Positions 8,319 to 19,061 of a DNA stretch of 64,000 nucleotides are shown in pieces. This DNA is from Herminiimonas arsenicoxydans. Its GTDB lineage: Bacteria; Pseudomonadota; Gammaproteobacteria; Burkholderiales; Burkholderiaceae_D. The translations under genes and the position numbers were made by a program. The stretch's first letter is position 1. Every line of letters begins with the position of its first letter. Below the pieces are notes generated by a model. That model saw only the letters and a list, made by a program, of their open reading frames with translations. It did no database searches and was not told where the DNA came from. The stretch spans positions 868,001 through 932,000 of the forward strand of contig CU207211.1 of NCBI GenBank assembly GCA_000026125.1, written 5' to 3'.

Positions 8319-9977
8319 TCATTGTTCGTGCTTGATCAGACCGGGTTTAATCTGCAGCCGCACGCGGATGTTTTTGCCTGTGGTCGCATAGCCGTGGATG
8401 ACGTTGAAGGACTGGCAGTCCGCGACTTCGACTTCGAGGTCTTCATCGCGTGCGCCGGCTGCCCTGGCGATTTCCAGCAATCTTTCCTTGCCGAGCGCAA
8501 CAACATCGTCGACCGTGGCGCGTGCAGAGATTTGCGTCTTGCGGCCATCTTCGGCAAACGTTAATTGTTGCGATTCGGTATCAGCCAGCAGATTCAACTC
8601 GACCGTGGTGCGTGCCATTGCCGCGCCGCTGGCATTGATCACCTCGGAGTCTTCGGGTACGAGCGCCGGCAAGGCCAGCAGTTCGCCTACCTGTTTTGCG
8701 ATATACGGCGCAGGACCGCCGACGGCGATCAATTGCTGCGGGTTCAGCACTTTTCCTTCCAGCAGTTCATGGATGGTGTAGACCGGCTTGCTGTTGACTT
8801 CAGCGATCATTTGTCTGACCTTGGAGGCTATGCTGGCGCACATGCTGTCGACGATGGCTTGCGCAACCTGCTGCGGCGTTTGCTTTAATGCGGTCGCCAG
8901 GCTTTGCATAGCCTGCAAGGCCTTGGCCTTGTCGCCGATGGCTGCCAGGCCGAGAGTGATCAGCGCATCGGTCGGCGTCGGTACCGGGCCGTCGAAGGCC
9001 ATGGCCGAACCCTTGCGTTCGGGACCGATCTGCAGTGCGCCGTCCACGACTTGAACATGGCTATCGCCACCCAGTGCCATCGAATGCGTGAGCAGGCCGC
9101 GGATCAGGGTCTTGTGTCCTTCGATTTCGACACCCTTCGGTTCCAGCAAGGGTGCGCCATCAGCGAACAGCGCGATGTCGGTGGTAGTGCCGCCTACGTC
9201 TATCGACACAGAATCCTGCGTCGATGATACAAACGGCAGCACGCCCATGATGGTGGCGGCCGGTCCCGACAGGATGGTTTGCACCGGGTAGTTGCGCGAT
9301 TGCTGTACGCCTATGGTGCCGCCATCGGCCTTCAGGATGAACAAGGGCACATCGACGCCGAGTTCCTGCAGATAGCTGGCCAGCTGGTCGACCATGCGGC
9401 TGTGCAAGCGCCAGATGGCGGCATTCAGATAAGTGGTGGCTATACGACGCGGGAAATTCAACACGCCGGATTGATGATGGCCGAGTGAAATATGCGTGGC
9501 CTGATCGGCAAACCAGGCGCCGACTTCCTGTTCGTGCACAGGGTTGCGGGTGGAAAACTTGCCGATCACGGCCAGGTTGTCGATCTTGTCGGTGCTGAAT
9601 TGCTGTTTCAATGCATCCAGCTGATCGTCTTCTATCGCTTCTGCTTCGATGCCGCGATGATTCATATAGCCGGCGATCAAGTGTGTTTGGTCAGCGAGCG
9701 GCAGATCCTTGGGCGAAACGCCAGGGCCGTTCATGACTATCAGACCGACCGGATCGAGCTGGTTCTGCGCAACGGCATTGGTGGAAATCGTCGTGCTGAG
9801 TACGATGCGTTTCAGCTGCTTGATATCGTCTGCATTCGCGACGGCCCGGGTAGCGCGCATCACGCAAGCCAGAATATCATTCTTGTCGGTCAGTACTTTG
9901 GACTTGCGGATGATTTTGCGGTTTTGCATCAATACCGAATCGGTATGGGTGCCGCCCACATCAATGCCAAGGATCAT
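8319..9977 (-). CDS. Hydantoinase/oxoprolinase (HyuA-type) family ATPase
   Basis: The 552-residue protein starts with the ASKHA-type ATP-binding motif GIDVGGTHTDSVL and has the second phosphate motif SIDVGGTTTDIALF and SGPAATIMG of HyuA/N-methylhydantoinase A proteins, which open cyclic amides with ATP or act in related carboxylases. The usual HyuB partner is not present in the window. The gene is instead paired with the deacetylase-fold gene, 47 bases downstream on the same strand, so the two may act in one catabolic or modification pathway. The substrate cannot be named. Confidence 0.85.
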   Translation of the reverse strand: MILGIDVGGTHTDSVLMQNRKIIRKSKVLTDKNDILACVMRATRAVANADDIKQLKRIVLSTTISTNAVAQNQLDPVGLIVMNGPGVSPKDLPLADQTHLIAGYMNHRGIEAEAIEDDQLDALKQQFSTDKIDNLAVIGKFSTRNPVHEQEVGAWFADQATHISLGHHQSGVLNFPRRIATTYLNAAIWRLHSRMVDQLASYLQELGVDVPLFILKADGGTIGVQQSRNYPVQTILSGPAATIMGVLPFVSSTQDSVSIDVGGTTTDIALFADGAPLLEPKGVEIEGHKTLIRGLLTHSMALGGDSHVQVVDGALQIGPERKGSAMAFDGPVPTPTDALITLGLAAIGDKAKALQAMQSLATALKQTPQQVAQAIVDSMCASIASKVRQMIAEVNSKPVYTIHELLEGKVLNPQQLIAVGGPAPYIAKQVGELLALPALVPEDSEVINASGAAMARTTVELNLLADTESQQLTFAEDGRKTQISARATVDDVVALGKERLLEIARAAGARDEDLEVEVADCQSFNVIHGYATTGKNIRVRLQIKPGLIKHEQ

Positions 9978-10151
9978 ATATTTCTTTCTTGGGAAGTAGG
10001 TCCAGCGAGGCTGCCTTGAGTGGACAGGATCGCGCTGGCTGTATCAATTCAAATCGTCAGTTCAAGCCGGCGGCTGGCGCCGGATTGTTGACGCAGCGTC
10101 TATTATAAGGAGAAGACCTGCGAGCGAATCTAAGTAAGGCCGGCCCTCAGC

Positions 10152-10178
10152 AAAAAGCCCGGATAGTCCGGGCTTTTT
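10152..10178 (-). terminator. Terminator downstream of ppnP
   Basis: AAAAAGCCCGGA and TCCGGGCTTTTT flank a three-base loop. On the minus strand this follows the ppnP stop codon by about 30 bases. Confidence 0.88.
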
Positions 10179-10209
10179 CATTTGTGGCACGTACGTTCTA
10201 TTAAACGCG

Positions 10210-10524
10210 TCAGATGAAATGGCAAACGTAGTCCAGTGTGTCCACGGTTTCGATATCGAAACTCGAATTGGCCGGCACCTCGAATTGCTGACCGCCTTCA
10301 TAGGTGTTCCATTCCGTTGCACCAGCCAGACGAATGCGGCATTTGCCGGCATTCAGTTCCATGATTTCTGCAGCGCCGGTGTTGAATTTCAGCGTCGATG
10401 GAAAAATGATGCCTATGGTTTTCTTGGTGCCGTCAGCGAACAGTACGGTGTGTGACACGCATTTGCCATCGAAGTAGATGTTGGCTTTTTTGACGACGGA
10501 AACGTTATCGAATTGAGTAGTCAT
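10210..10524 (-). CDS. ppnP: Pyrimidine/purine nucleoside phosphorylase PpnP (YaiE/DUF1255)
   Basis: The 104-residue single-domain cupin matches PpnP, which cleaves several nucleosides to the base and ribose 1-phosphate. Family sequences include [25 protein letters not shown]-like [23 protein letters not shown] and the DYVCHFI end. It is 26 bases downstream of argG and is probably transcribed with it. Confidence 0.93.
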   Translation of the reverse strand: MTTQFDNVSVVKKANIYFDGKCVSHTVLFADGTKKTIGIIFPSTLKFNTGAAEIMELNAGKCRIRLAGATEWNTYEGGQQFEVPANSSFDIETVDTLDYVCHFI

Positions 10525-10550
10525 GATCTGTATGTTTGATGTTGAAGAAA

Positions 10551-11972
<1,422 letters not shown>

Positions 11973-12887
11973 TTAACTGAGCTTGCCGAGAACCAGATAT
12001 TCGAGCAGTGCTTTCTGCGCGTGCAGGCGATTTTCCGCTTCATCCCACACGACAGATTGCGGACCGTCGATGACTTCGGCAGCAACTTCTTCGCCGCGAT
12101 GTGCCGGCAGGCAGTGCATGAATAATGCGTCGGGTTGAGCCCGCTTCATTTTTGCTGCATCGACGATCCAGCCGTCGAATGCTTTCAGACGTGCGGCGTT
12201 TTCTTCTTCGAAGCCCATGCTGGTCCAGACATCGGTCGTGACCAGATGCGCGCCGGCGCAGGCATCGGATGGCGCTGCGTACAGCTTGTAATGCGTATTG
12301 TCGGCAGCCACCAGCGTCGGATCGATTTCGTAACCCTTGGGTGTCGACACGTTGACGTGGAAATCGAATACCTGTGCCGCCTGCAGCCACGAATACAGCA
12401 TGTTGTTGGCATCGCCTATCCAGGCAACCGTTTTACCCTTGATCGAACCGCGATGTTCAATGAAGGTAAAGACATCGGCCAATACCTGGCAGGGATGGTG
12501 TTCGTTGGTCAGGCCATTGATCACCGGCACGCGCGAATTGGCAGCAAAGCGCTCGATGATGTCCTGGCCAAAAGTGCGGATCATGATGATGTCGCACATG
12601 CGGGACATCACTTGCGCCGCGTCTTCCACCGGCTCGCCGCGGCCAAGCTGGCTGTCGCGTGTCGCAAGGTGGATGGCGGCGCCGCCGAGTTGATGCATGC
12701 CGGCTTCAAATGACAGGCGGGTGCGGGTGGAATTTTTTTCAAACACCATTACCAGCGTGCGGTCGACCAGCGGATGGTGCGGTTCGTAATTCTTGAATTT
12801 GCGTTTGATGATACGAGTGCGTTCGATCACGTACTCGAATTCATCCAGAGTCAAATCAGAAAATTGCAGAAAGTGTTTGATTGCCAT
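11973..12887 (-). CDS. argF: Ornithine carbamoyltransferase
   Basis: The 304-residue enzyme has the carbamoyl-phosphate motif STRTR (within EKNSTRTRLSFEAGM) and the ornithine-site motif MHCLPAHRGEEV. It makes citrulline from ornithine and carbamoyl phosphate. Together with argG downstream it forms the last-but-one steps of arginine synthesis. A TATAAT-like sequence lies on the minus strand near 12942-12947, without a clear minus 35 partner. Confidence 0.97.
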   Translation of the reverse strand: MAIKHFLQFSDLTLDEFEYVIERTRIIKRKFKNYEPHHPLVDRTLVMVFEKNSTRTRLSFEAGMHQLGGAAIHLATRDSQLGRGEPVEDAAQVMSRMCDIIMIRTFGQDIIERFAANSRVPVINGLTNEHHPCQVLADVFTFIEHRGSIKGKTVAWIGDANNMLYSWLQAAQVFDFHVNVSTPKGYEIDPTLVAADNTHYKLYAAPSDACAGAHLVTTDVWTSMGFEEENAARLKAFDGWIVDAAKMKRAQPDALFMHCLPAHRGEEVAAEVIDGPQSVVWDEAENRLHAQKALLEYLVLGKLS

Positions 12888-12996
12888 AATTGAAAACGGC
12901 GGCTAGGTTGGCGCCTGCCGCCGATTGTTGTAACTGCTTCAATTATAAGGGATTTCCATCTAAAAGCCAGCGCTAAGGCCACAGGCGTTCCCTTCT

Positions 12997-13893
12997 TTAG
13001 TACAGCTTCTGGGATGATTCATGCAATAACTGCAAGTACAGCGCATGCCGCATGGGCGCAATATCGCATGAGGCGACTGCAGTGCGGATCGCGCATTCCG
13101 GTTCATTGGAATGATGGCAGTTATAAAATTTGCATTTCCCCAGATACGCTTCAAATTCCGGAAATGCGCGTTCCAGCATGCCTTCGGTCAAATGGTAAAG
13201 GCCAAATTCCTGAAAACCCGGCGAATCGATGATCATCGTTTGAGTGTCGATCGCGTACAGCCGCGTGAACGTGGTCGTGTGCTTGCCGGTATCGAGCGCA
13301 GCGGAAATTTCGCGCACCGCAATGTCGGCATCCGGCACGATCAGATTGATGATGGACGACTTGCCCATGCCGGATTGACCGATCAGGATGGTCGATTGCC
13401 CTGTCAGCAAAGGCAACAGTGCAGCGACGGTTGCTTCCGGCTGCATGGTGGCTGACACTTCATGCACCGGATAACCGAGTCCGCCATAGAAAGCCACGCG
13501 CTTGCGGGTTTTTTCCAGCGATGCGACGACATCGATTTTATTCAGAATGATGTGCACGCTGACGCCGGCAGCTTCGGCGGCAACCAGCGAGCGCGATACC
13601 AGATCATCGGAAAATCCCGGCTCGGTCGCCACCACGATGAATAATTGCGTGACGTTGGCAGCCAGCAGTTTGGATTTGTACTGGTCCGAGCGATACAGCA
13701 GGGTCTTGCGTTCGGTGATGGCTTCGATCACGCCCTGATTGGCGGAAGTCAGTTGCAGATCGACGAGATCGCCGACAGCCACGTCACTCTTCTTGCCGCG
13801 CGTGACGCATTGAAGTTTTGCAGTATCGGTTTGCACCAGATAGTGACGGCCGTGGGCGGCAATCACGCGGCCTTGTATGTTCTGTGCTGCCAT
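12997..13893 (-). CDS. rsgA: Ribosome small-subunit-dependent GTPase RsgA
   Basis: The 298-residue protein has an N-terminal OB-fold region, a circularly permuted GTPase domain (NKID before the P-loop [14 protein letters not shown], then [10 protein letters not shown]) and a C-terminal zinc-binding region with [16 protein letters not shown]. RsgA acts in late 30S subunit maturation. Its start overlaps the stop of the upstream pterin dehydratase gene by one base, so translation is probably coupled. Confidence 0.96.
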   Translation of the reverse strand: MAAQNIQGRVIAAHGRHYLVQTDTAKLQCVTRGKKSDVAVGDLVDLQLTSANQGVIEAITERKTLLYRSDQYKSKLLAANVTQLFIVVATEPGFSDDLVSRSLVAAEAAGVSVHIILNKIDVVASLEKTRKRVAFYGGLGYPVHEVSATMQPEATVAALLPLLTGQSTILIGQSGMGKSSIINLIVPDADIAVREISAALDTGKHTTTFTRLYAIDTQTMIIDSPGFQEFGLYHLTEGMLERAFPEFEAYLGKCKFYNCHHSNEPECAIRTAVASCDIAPMRHALYLQLLHESSQKLY

Positions 13894-14246
13894 CAGGAAT
13901 GCATGCCGTATTCAAAGATCGCATCCAGTTTCGCCGCGCAGATGAAATCGTTGTCCGACAAACCGCCTTTGCCTTCATTGACCGAATGCGTGTTGTATCT
14001 GACGGTGCAGTGCTTGTAGGTAATCACCAATTCAGGATGATGATCTTCGGCATGAATCACATAAACGATAGCGTTCACGAAGGCCATCGTCGCGTAGTAA
14101 TTCTTGAACGTATATTCACGGAATATTTTTCCATCCTGCAGCCGCCATGCGGCGACAGCCTGCAAACGCTGCGCGATTTCTTCGGCGTTCAGTGCCTTTG
14201 TCGGCGGCTGGCACTTCTGTTGGCGCAAATCGGCAGCGTTGTTCAT
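13893..14246 (-). CDS. Pterin-4a-carbinolamine dehydratase (PCD/DCoH-like)
   Basis: From the ATG at 14246 the protein has 117 residues with the family signature around [33 protein letters not shown] sequence, including the paired histidines. The enzyme dehydrates 4a-hydroxytetrahydropterins, usually to recycle the phenylalanine hydroxylase cofactor; no hydroxylase gene is in this window. A TTG five codons upstream is possible but would overlap the M48 gene stop. It overlaps rsgA by one base. Confidence 0.9.
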   Translation of the reverse strand: MNNAADLRQQKCQPPTKALNAEEIAQRLQAVAAWRLQDGKIFREYTFKNYYATMAFVNAIVYVIHAEDHHPELVITYKHCTVRYNTHSVNEGKGGLSDNDFICAAKLDAIFEYGMHS

Positions 14247-14257
14247 GATGTGCCCGT

Positions 14258-15514
14258 TCAAGTGGAAAGCAGCTTGTTGATACGCACGCTGGCCGGTGGA
14301 TGCGAATCGTAAAATGCCGAATGCAGGGGATCGGGCGTCAGTGTCGATGCATTGTCTTCATACAGTTTGACCAGCGCCGACACCAGATCCTGCGAGCTCG
14401 TGTGTTGCGCAGCAAAGGCATCGGCTTCAAATTCATGCTTGCGCGAGCTGAGCGAAGTCAGCGGCGAAAACAGGAAGGAGAACACCGGGAGTACCAGTGC
14501 AAACAGGATCAGCGCCATTGCGTCGTTGCTGGCGCCCATCATGGGCTCTACGCCCAGACCGGTAAAGAACCATGCCTGGGTTTTCAGGTAGCCGAGCAAC
14601 GCCAGCAGGGCCAGCGATGCAGCAAACATCACGCAGATACGCTTGACGATGTGCTTGAGTTTGAAGTGGCCGAGTTCATGCGCCAGTACGGCTTCAATTT
14701 CATGCGGCGCCAGACGTTCCAGCAGGGTATCGAAAAAGACGATGCGCTTGGCCGCACCGAAGCCGGAAAAATACGCATTGCCATGCGCACTGCGGCGTGA
14801 GCCATCCATCACAAACAAGCCGCTGGATGCAAAGCCGATGCGCTGCATCAGGTTTTCAATGCGTGTGCGCAGATTCTCGTCTTCCAGCGGTTTGAACTTG
14901 TTGAACATGGGTGCAATGAAGAGCGGCACCAGTACCAGCATCAACATCTGGAAAGAACACCAGACTATCCATGCATACAGCCACCATAGGTCGCCGGATT
15001 TTTCCATCAGGATCAGTGTGATCCATACCAGGCTGAGGCCTAGCGCCAGCGACAGCACAGTGCTTTTAAACAGATCGGCAAAGAACAGCGCGGGCGACAT
15101 GCGATTGAAGCCGAAGCGGGCTTCCAGTACGAACTGGCGGAAATAATCGAAGGGCAATTCAATCAGGCCGGAGATCAATGCAAACGCCAGCACCAGCGCC
15201 AATTGATAACGCCAGCCGTCGCCGAAGACGGAAAACGAAGCACTCGCCAGCCATTGCAAACCGCCCATCAGCGTGAAACCGATCAGCACGGCAGCATTCA
15301 GCAGCACGATAAAGAGTGCGAACTTGGTTTTCGCAATCGAGTAATCAGCTGCTTTTTGGTGTGCTTCCAGTGAAATCTGGCCGGCAAATTGCGCAGGTAC
15401 AGTGGCGCGATTGGCAAGGATGTGGCGGATGTGGCGCGAGGCAAGCCAGAAGCGAACGACCAGGCTAATAAGCAGGAAGCTGATAAACAAAACGGTAAAC
15501 GCGAGTGATGACAT
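14258..15514 (-). CDS. M48 family membrane zinc metalloprotease (STE24-like)
   Basis: Start at 15514 is chosen because an AGGA sequence lies 7-8 bases upstream and it begins with MSSLAFTVLFISFLLIS, a membrane segment. The 418-residue protein has multiple hydrophobic segments and the zinc site VLAHELGHFKLKH. STE24-type proteases sit in the inner membrane and clip membrane or exported proteins. It is the first gene of a likely operon with the pterin dehydratase and rsgA, and is divergent from orn across 50 bases. Confidence 0.92.
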   Translation of the reverse strand: MSSLAFTVLFISFLLISLVVRFWLASRHIRHILANRATVPAQFAGQISLEAHQKAADYSIAKTKFALFIVLLNAAVLIGFTLMGGLQWLASASFSVFGDGWRYQLALVLAFALISGLIELPFDYFRQFVLEARFGFNRMSPALFFADLFKSTVLSLALGLSLVWITLILMEKSGDLWWLYAWIVWCSFQMLMLVLVPLFIAPMFNKFKPLEDENLRTRIENLMQRIGFASSGLFVMDGSRRSAHGNAYFSGFGAAKRIVFFDTLLERLAPHEIEAVLAHELGHFKLKHIVKRICVMFAASLALLALLGYLKTQAWFFTGLGVEPMMGASNDAMALILFALVLPVFSFLFSPLTSLSSRKHEFEADAFAAQHTSSQDLVSALVKLYEDNASTLTPDPLHSAFYDSHPPASVRINKLLST

Positions 15515-15564
15515 TCTTTTCCTGTGAGAAAATGGCGGATTAGGCTGGTCCAAGGGAAACAATT

Positions 15565-16161
15565 ATGTCACAAGCTGCTGAAGTAATACCATCGGTAACG
15601 CCATCCACGGCGCCGGTGCGTCCGAATGAATTCAATCTGGTATGGCTGGATATGGAGATGACCGGACTTGATTGCGACAATGACTGCATCATCGAAATTG
15701 CCGTAGTGGTAACGGATGCGGAATTGAATATTATCGGCGAAGGGCCGGTATTTGCCATCCATCAATCAGATGAAACGCTGGACAAGATGGATGCATGGAA
15801 CAAGGGCACGCATGGCCGCTCCGGCTTGATCGAACGCGTTAAGGCGTCGACGGTGAGCGAGGCACAGGCGGAAGAGGAATTGATCGAGTTTTTGAAAAAA
15901 TACGTGCCTAAAGGCAAATCGCCTATGTGCGGCAATTCGATTTGCCAGGATAGACGCTTCATGGCGCGCGGCATGCCGAAACTGGAAGCCTTCTTCCATT
16001 ACCGCAACCTGGATGTATCGACATTAAAAGAATTGTGCAAGCGCTGGAAGCCGGAACTGGCGAGCGGTTTCAAGAAGCACCAGAAGCATACTGCGCTGGC
16101 CGATATCATTGAATCGATTGAAGAGTTGCGATATTACCGGGAGCATTTCATTAAGGAGTAA
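15565..16161 (+). CDS. orn: Oligoribonuclease
   Basis: The 198-residue DEDDh exonuclease has the first acidic motif in [12 protein letters not shown] and the later [12 protein letters not shown] sequence. It degrades two-base RNA fragments, including the pGpG product of cyclic di-GMP breakdown. A full-length match to Orn. It ends before a strong terminator and is divergent from the M48 protease gene. Confidence 0.97.
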   Translation: MSQAAEVIPSVTPSTAPVRPNEFNLVWLDMEMTGLDCDNDCIIEIAVVVTDAELNIIGEGPVFAIHQSDETLDKMDAWNKGTHGRSGLIERVKASTVSEAQAEEELIEFLKKYVPKGKSPMCGNSICQDRRFMARGMPKLEAFFHYRNLDVSTLKELCKRWKPELASGFKKHQKHTALADIIESIEELRYYREHFIKE

Positions 16162-16178
16162 TTTCCTTAGTGGATAAT

Positions 16179-16212
16179 AAAAAACGGATGCTGGGTGGCA
16201 TCCGTTTTTTTA
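16179..16212 (+). terminator. Terminator after orn
   Basis: AAAACGGATGC and GCATCCGTTTT close a six-base loop, followed by further T residues. Confidence 0.9.
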
Positions 16213-16295
16213 TGTCTGGTGGGATTTTTGTGCGGTGCTTTGAACAGTAGTTTTCTGATGGTGGGTAATCAGATGCCGGGGGGTAGCCCGGCGGC

Positions 16296-16471
16296 TACTC
16301 ACTTTTCTTGCTTCGCCAAGAAAAGTAAGCAAAAGAAGGCGACCGCACAGCCGCTGCCCTTCGGGTTCCCGTTTGTGCAAATCAAAAAATGGGAAGTGAA
16401 CGAAACTCGCTACGCTCGGACAACGTTCACTTCTTTTTCCATTTTCTGCTTCGCACAAAAGGCAGCGTCAC
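16296..16471. repeat. Intergenic repeat with nested hairpins
   Basis: The stretch starts with a perfect stem of ACTTTTCTTG (16301-16310) and CAAGAAAAGT (16317-16326). A larger structure follows, with four nested arm pairs: CGCTGCC/GGCAGCG (16352/16461), TTTGTGC/GCACAAA (16372/16453), AAAATGG/CCATTTT (16386/16439) and GAAGTGAACG/CGTTCACTTC (16393/16424). The ACTTTTCTTGCTTCGCCAAG sequence resembles a dispersed intergenic repeat seen in several proteobacterial genomes, but copy number cannot be counted from one window. Short reading frames across it are not believable genes. Confidence 0.6.
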
Positions 16472-16594
16472 AGCGGGTAAGAGCAACGGCAATTTCAAAA
16501 GCTATGTTGATAGAAATTATTCTATCTAAACATGATCAACATGTGAATTAAGCCGGCCCACGAAGTAGGTTCGGCTTGAGTGAATTGCTAAGTG

Positions 16595-16987
16595 TTATTT
16601 TTGAGGAGTTGGAAGTTGCAATGCTTTTGCCTTGCCATTAAGCATGAACCAACAGTTCTTTGTCAGCGCGGATTGCTTTTCGATTTTCACATCGGTAATC
16701 GCATCTGCTCCGATTGCATAGGCCGCGATTTTAAGATCTAAAATGACGGCCTGCTCAGCTGGCGATATCTCTACGAAACTGCGGTGGCAGCGCCCTGCAT
16801 CTAACTCTCCAATATCTTGAGCACCACTTGGTACAGAATCTAATACTTTGATGGTTTTTGAAGCCTCGCGCTGGTCTCCTAAGCTGGCATATGACATGTC
16901 GTTACCAACGCGCATGTTGGAACTATATGTAGTGCATCCAGAAAGAAAAAGTACTGCAACTACGAACGAAGCTTTAACTGCTCTCAC
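16595..16987 (-). CDS. Small lipoprotein with an RcsF/YbjQ-like C-terminal region
   Basis: Start GTG at 16987 is preferred because AGGGGA lies 7 bases upstream and the frame then opens directly with a lipoprotein signal ending in the lipobox LSGC. The mature part is about 115 residues, and its end (LKIAAYAIGADAITDVKIE) resembles the alternating helix-strand pattern of RcsF and YbjQ proteins. That similarity is an eye-based guess. No operon partner is evident, as the next gene upstream is separated by a strong hairpin. Confidence 0.65.
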   Translation of the reverse strand: MRAVKASFVVAVLFLSGCTTYSSNMRVGNDMSYASLGDQREASKTIKVLDSVPSGAQDIGELDAGRCHRSFVEISPAEQAVILDLKIAAYAIGADAITDVKIEKQSALTKNCWFMLNGKAKALQLPTPQK

Positions 16988-17081
16988 TTTAATATCCCCT
17001 GTTGTTTCTAACATAACGTATGCCGCAAATGTGCTTCTAAACATCGGTTACAACATTTTATGAAGCTGTTGTTCCATCTTG

Positions 17082-17117
17082 TTCCCGACTCTTTACCCAT
17101 GGTTAAAGAGTCGGGAA
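17082..17117. repeat. Strong inverted repeat between two minus-strand genes
   Basis: TTCCCGACTCTTTA at 17082-17095 and TAAAGAGTCGGGAA at 17104-17117 form a perfect 14-base-pair stem with an 8-base loop. It lies just after the UPF0149 gene and may end its transcript, although no T tract follows on the minus strand. Confidence 0.6.
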
Positions 17118-17135
17118 ATTAGTTTGGCTGAATGT

Positions 17136-17831
17136 TTATTCCGTAGATTCAGCGCCACAACACTTCTTGAATTTCTTCCCGCTGCCGCATGAACATTCGT
17201 CATTACGACCGACTTTCGGTGTTTCGCGCTGCACGGTTTTTACTGCCGACTTGCGATGTGGCAGCCAGAACTTGTGAATTTCAGGAATTGCAGCTTCGAT
17301 CTCGATGGTCAGCTTGTGGCATTTGACCGGATTGTCGACCAGCACCAATTCCTCTTCTTCGATTTCTTCCGCACCCAGCAGATAGATAGGGCGCATCAGG
17401 GGTGCAATATTCGAGGTGTGGATAGGTTCCCACGCTTCGGCGCGCAGGCTCATGCCCAAATTGAAACCCCAGGCCCAGGCTTCGCCATCCAGTACCGGCT
17501 TGCCTTCCCATTCGTGTTCGCAGAACAGTGGTTCGTATTCTTTCGGTGCGACTTCCAGCGTGATCGCGATTTCATTCATGAAGCGGGCGATCAGGCCGAC
17601 GATGCGTTCGTATTCCTTGTCGTTCTTGAACTTCGGCACGGCTTCGGCATTTTCGCCCCAGACATGCGGCAACCATTCGGCCAGCGGTACTTCTTCCGGG
17701 CCGACGACCAGCGCGGTCAGGTAGCCGTGCAGGGAGTCCATTGCCATGCAGTCGTCGGCAGTGCGATCGGACAGCAGGAATTTATCGAGTTCGTCGAATT
17801 CTTTATCGGAGAGGGGCTGGTCGAGATGCAT
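17136..17831 (-). CDS. UPF0149/YecA family protein with C-terminal SEC-C zinc motif
   Basis: The start at 17831 ([20 protein letters not shown]) matches the normal beginning of the YecA/YgfB family; longer upstream codons do not. The 231-residue product has the UPF0149 domain and a C-terminal SEC-C motif ([20 protein letters not shown]), the small zinc-binding element also found at the end of SecA. Such proteins may bind SecA or the ribosome exit region, but their role is not well defined. Confidence 0.87.
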   Translation of the reverse strand: MHLDQPLSDKEFDELDKFLLSDRTADDCMAMDSLHGYLTALVVGPEEVPLAEWLPHVWGENAEAVPKFKNDKEYERIVGLIARFMNEIAITLEVAPKEYEPLFCEHEWEGKPVLDGEAWAWGFNLGMSLRAEAWEPIHTSNIAPLMRPIYLLGAEEIEEEELVLVDNPVKCHKLTIEIEAAIPEIHKFWLPHRKSAVKTVQRETPKVGRNDECSCGSGKKFKKCCGAESTE

Positions 17832-17975
17832 GATGAGTTTCTTTGTTGATGTGCAGAGGCGACAGTGTATCAGCACGGTTTTGAACAAAGCGAGCAGATT
17901 GCGGAAACCATGCGATTTGCCAAATGACAATCTATCCATCATTCATCGGGAAATAGCATTGCAGCACCGTACAAT

Positions 17976-18974
17976 GTGCAGATGAATGAATCCACTCCCT
18001 TGTCTTTTGCCACACTTACGCCCGACTGCGTACTCGATGCGCTGGAAAGCGTCGGCCTGTACAGCGATGGTCGCCTGCTGGCGCTCAACAGTTACGAAAA
18101 TCGCGTTTATCAAATCGGTATTGAAGACGGTCCGCCGCTGGTTGCAAAATTTTATCGTCCCGCGCGCTGGAGCGATGCAGCGATATTGGAAGAACATGCG
18201 TTTGTCGCCAAACTGGTCGAACGTGAAATTCCGGTTGTTCCGGCGATGACACTGGCAAATGGCAAAACGCTGCATGAATTTTCCGGCTTCCGTTTTGCCG
18301 TTTTTGCGCGGCATGGCGGACGTGCCCCCGAGCTGGACGATCCGGCGACGCTGGAATGGCTGGGGCGCTTCATCGGACGCATACACGCGGTCGGCGCCTT
18401 GCAGACGTTTGAGCATCGGCCAGCCCTGAATATTGCGACCTTCGGCGAAGAGCCGCGCGACTATCTGCTGGCGAATAATTTCATCCCGCCGGATCTGCTT
18501 GATGCGTATCGCAGCGTGATTGCGCAGGCGCTGGATGGCGTACGCCGCTGCTTCGATCGCGCCGGCGATGTCAGCATCCTGCGCCTGCATGGCGACTGTC
18601 ATTGCGGCAATGTGCTGTGGACGGACGCCGGCCCGCACTTCGTCGATTTTGACGATAGCCGCATGGGCCCGGCGATACAGGATTTGTGGATGCTGCTATC
18701 GGGCGAACGGCGCGACATGGTGCGCCAGTTATCCGATCTGCTGGCCGGTTACGAAGACTTTGCCGACTTCGATGTGCGTGAATTGCATCTGATCGAAGCT
18801 TTGCGTACCTTGCGCCTGATTCACTACGCCGCATGGCTGGCGCGGCGCTGGGATGACCCGGCGTTTCCGGTAGCCTTCCCGTGGTTTAACACGCAGCGTT
18901 ACTGGCAGGACCGGATTCTGGAGTTGCGTGAGCAGGTGGCCTTGATGGATGAAGCGCCCTTGTGGACGAATTGA
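17976..18974 (+). CDS. srkA: SrkA/YihE-like stress response protein kinase
   Basis: The 332-residue protein has the APH/choline-kinase-like fold of YihE with the catalytic loop LHGDCHCGNVLW (His205-Gly206-Asp207) and the metal-binding FVDFDDSRMGP. SrkA in E. coli phosphorylates Ser/Thr and counters stress-induced programmed death. Two ATG codons (17976 and 17982) compete and neither has a good Shine-Dalgarno sequence. It is divergent from the UPF0149 gene and converges on the LysR gene. Confidence 0.88.
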   Translation: MQMNESTPLSFATLTPDCVLDALESVGLYSDGRLLALNSYENRVYQIGIEDGPPLVAKFYRPARWSDAAILEEHAFVAKLVEREIPVVPAMTLANGKTLHEFSGFRFAVFARHGGRAPELDDPATLEWLGRFIGRIHAVGALQTFEHRPALNIATFGEEPRDYLLANNFIPPDLLDAYRSVIAQALDGVRRCFDRAGDVSILRLHGDCHCGNVLWTDAGPHFVDFDDSRMGPAIQDLWMLLSGERRDMVRQLSDLLAGYEDFADFDVRELHLIEALRTLRLIHYAAWLARRWDDPAFPVAFPWFNTQRYWQDRILELREQVALMDEAPLWTN

Positions 18975-19061
18975 CGATGCTTCTTGATTAAACGAGTGGC
19001 AGTTCGCAGTGCTGGATACAAGCGGTCCATGCAGCAGCATCGCCGCATCGCTTGTGCGATG

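Larger units (their letters stand above)
16162..16594. other. Gene-free interval between orn and a lipoprotein gene
   Basis: It holds the orn terminator and the nested-hairpin repeat described separately; the remaining 120 bases up to the lipoprotein stop show nothing recognisable. Confidence 0.7.

Noticed and set aside
16195..16551. Frame of 118 codons downstream of orn
   Set aside because: It runs through the terminator and the nested-hairpin repeat and has no ribosome site.
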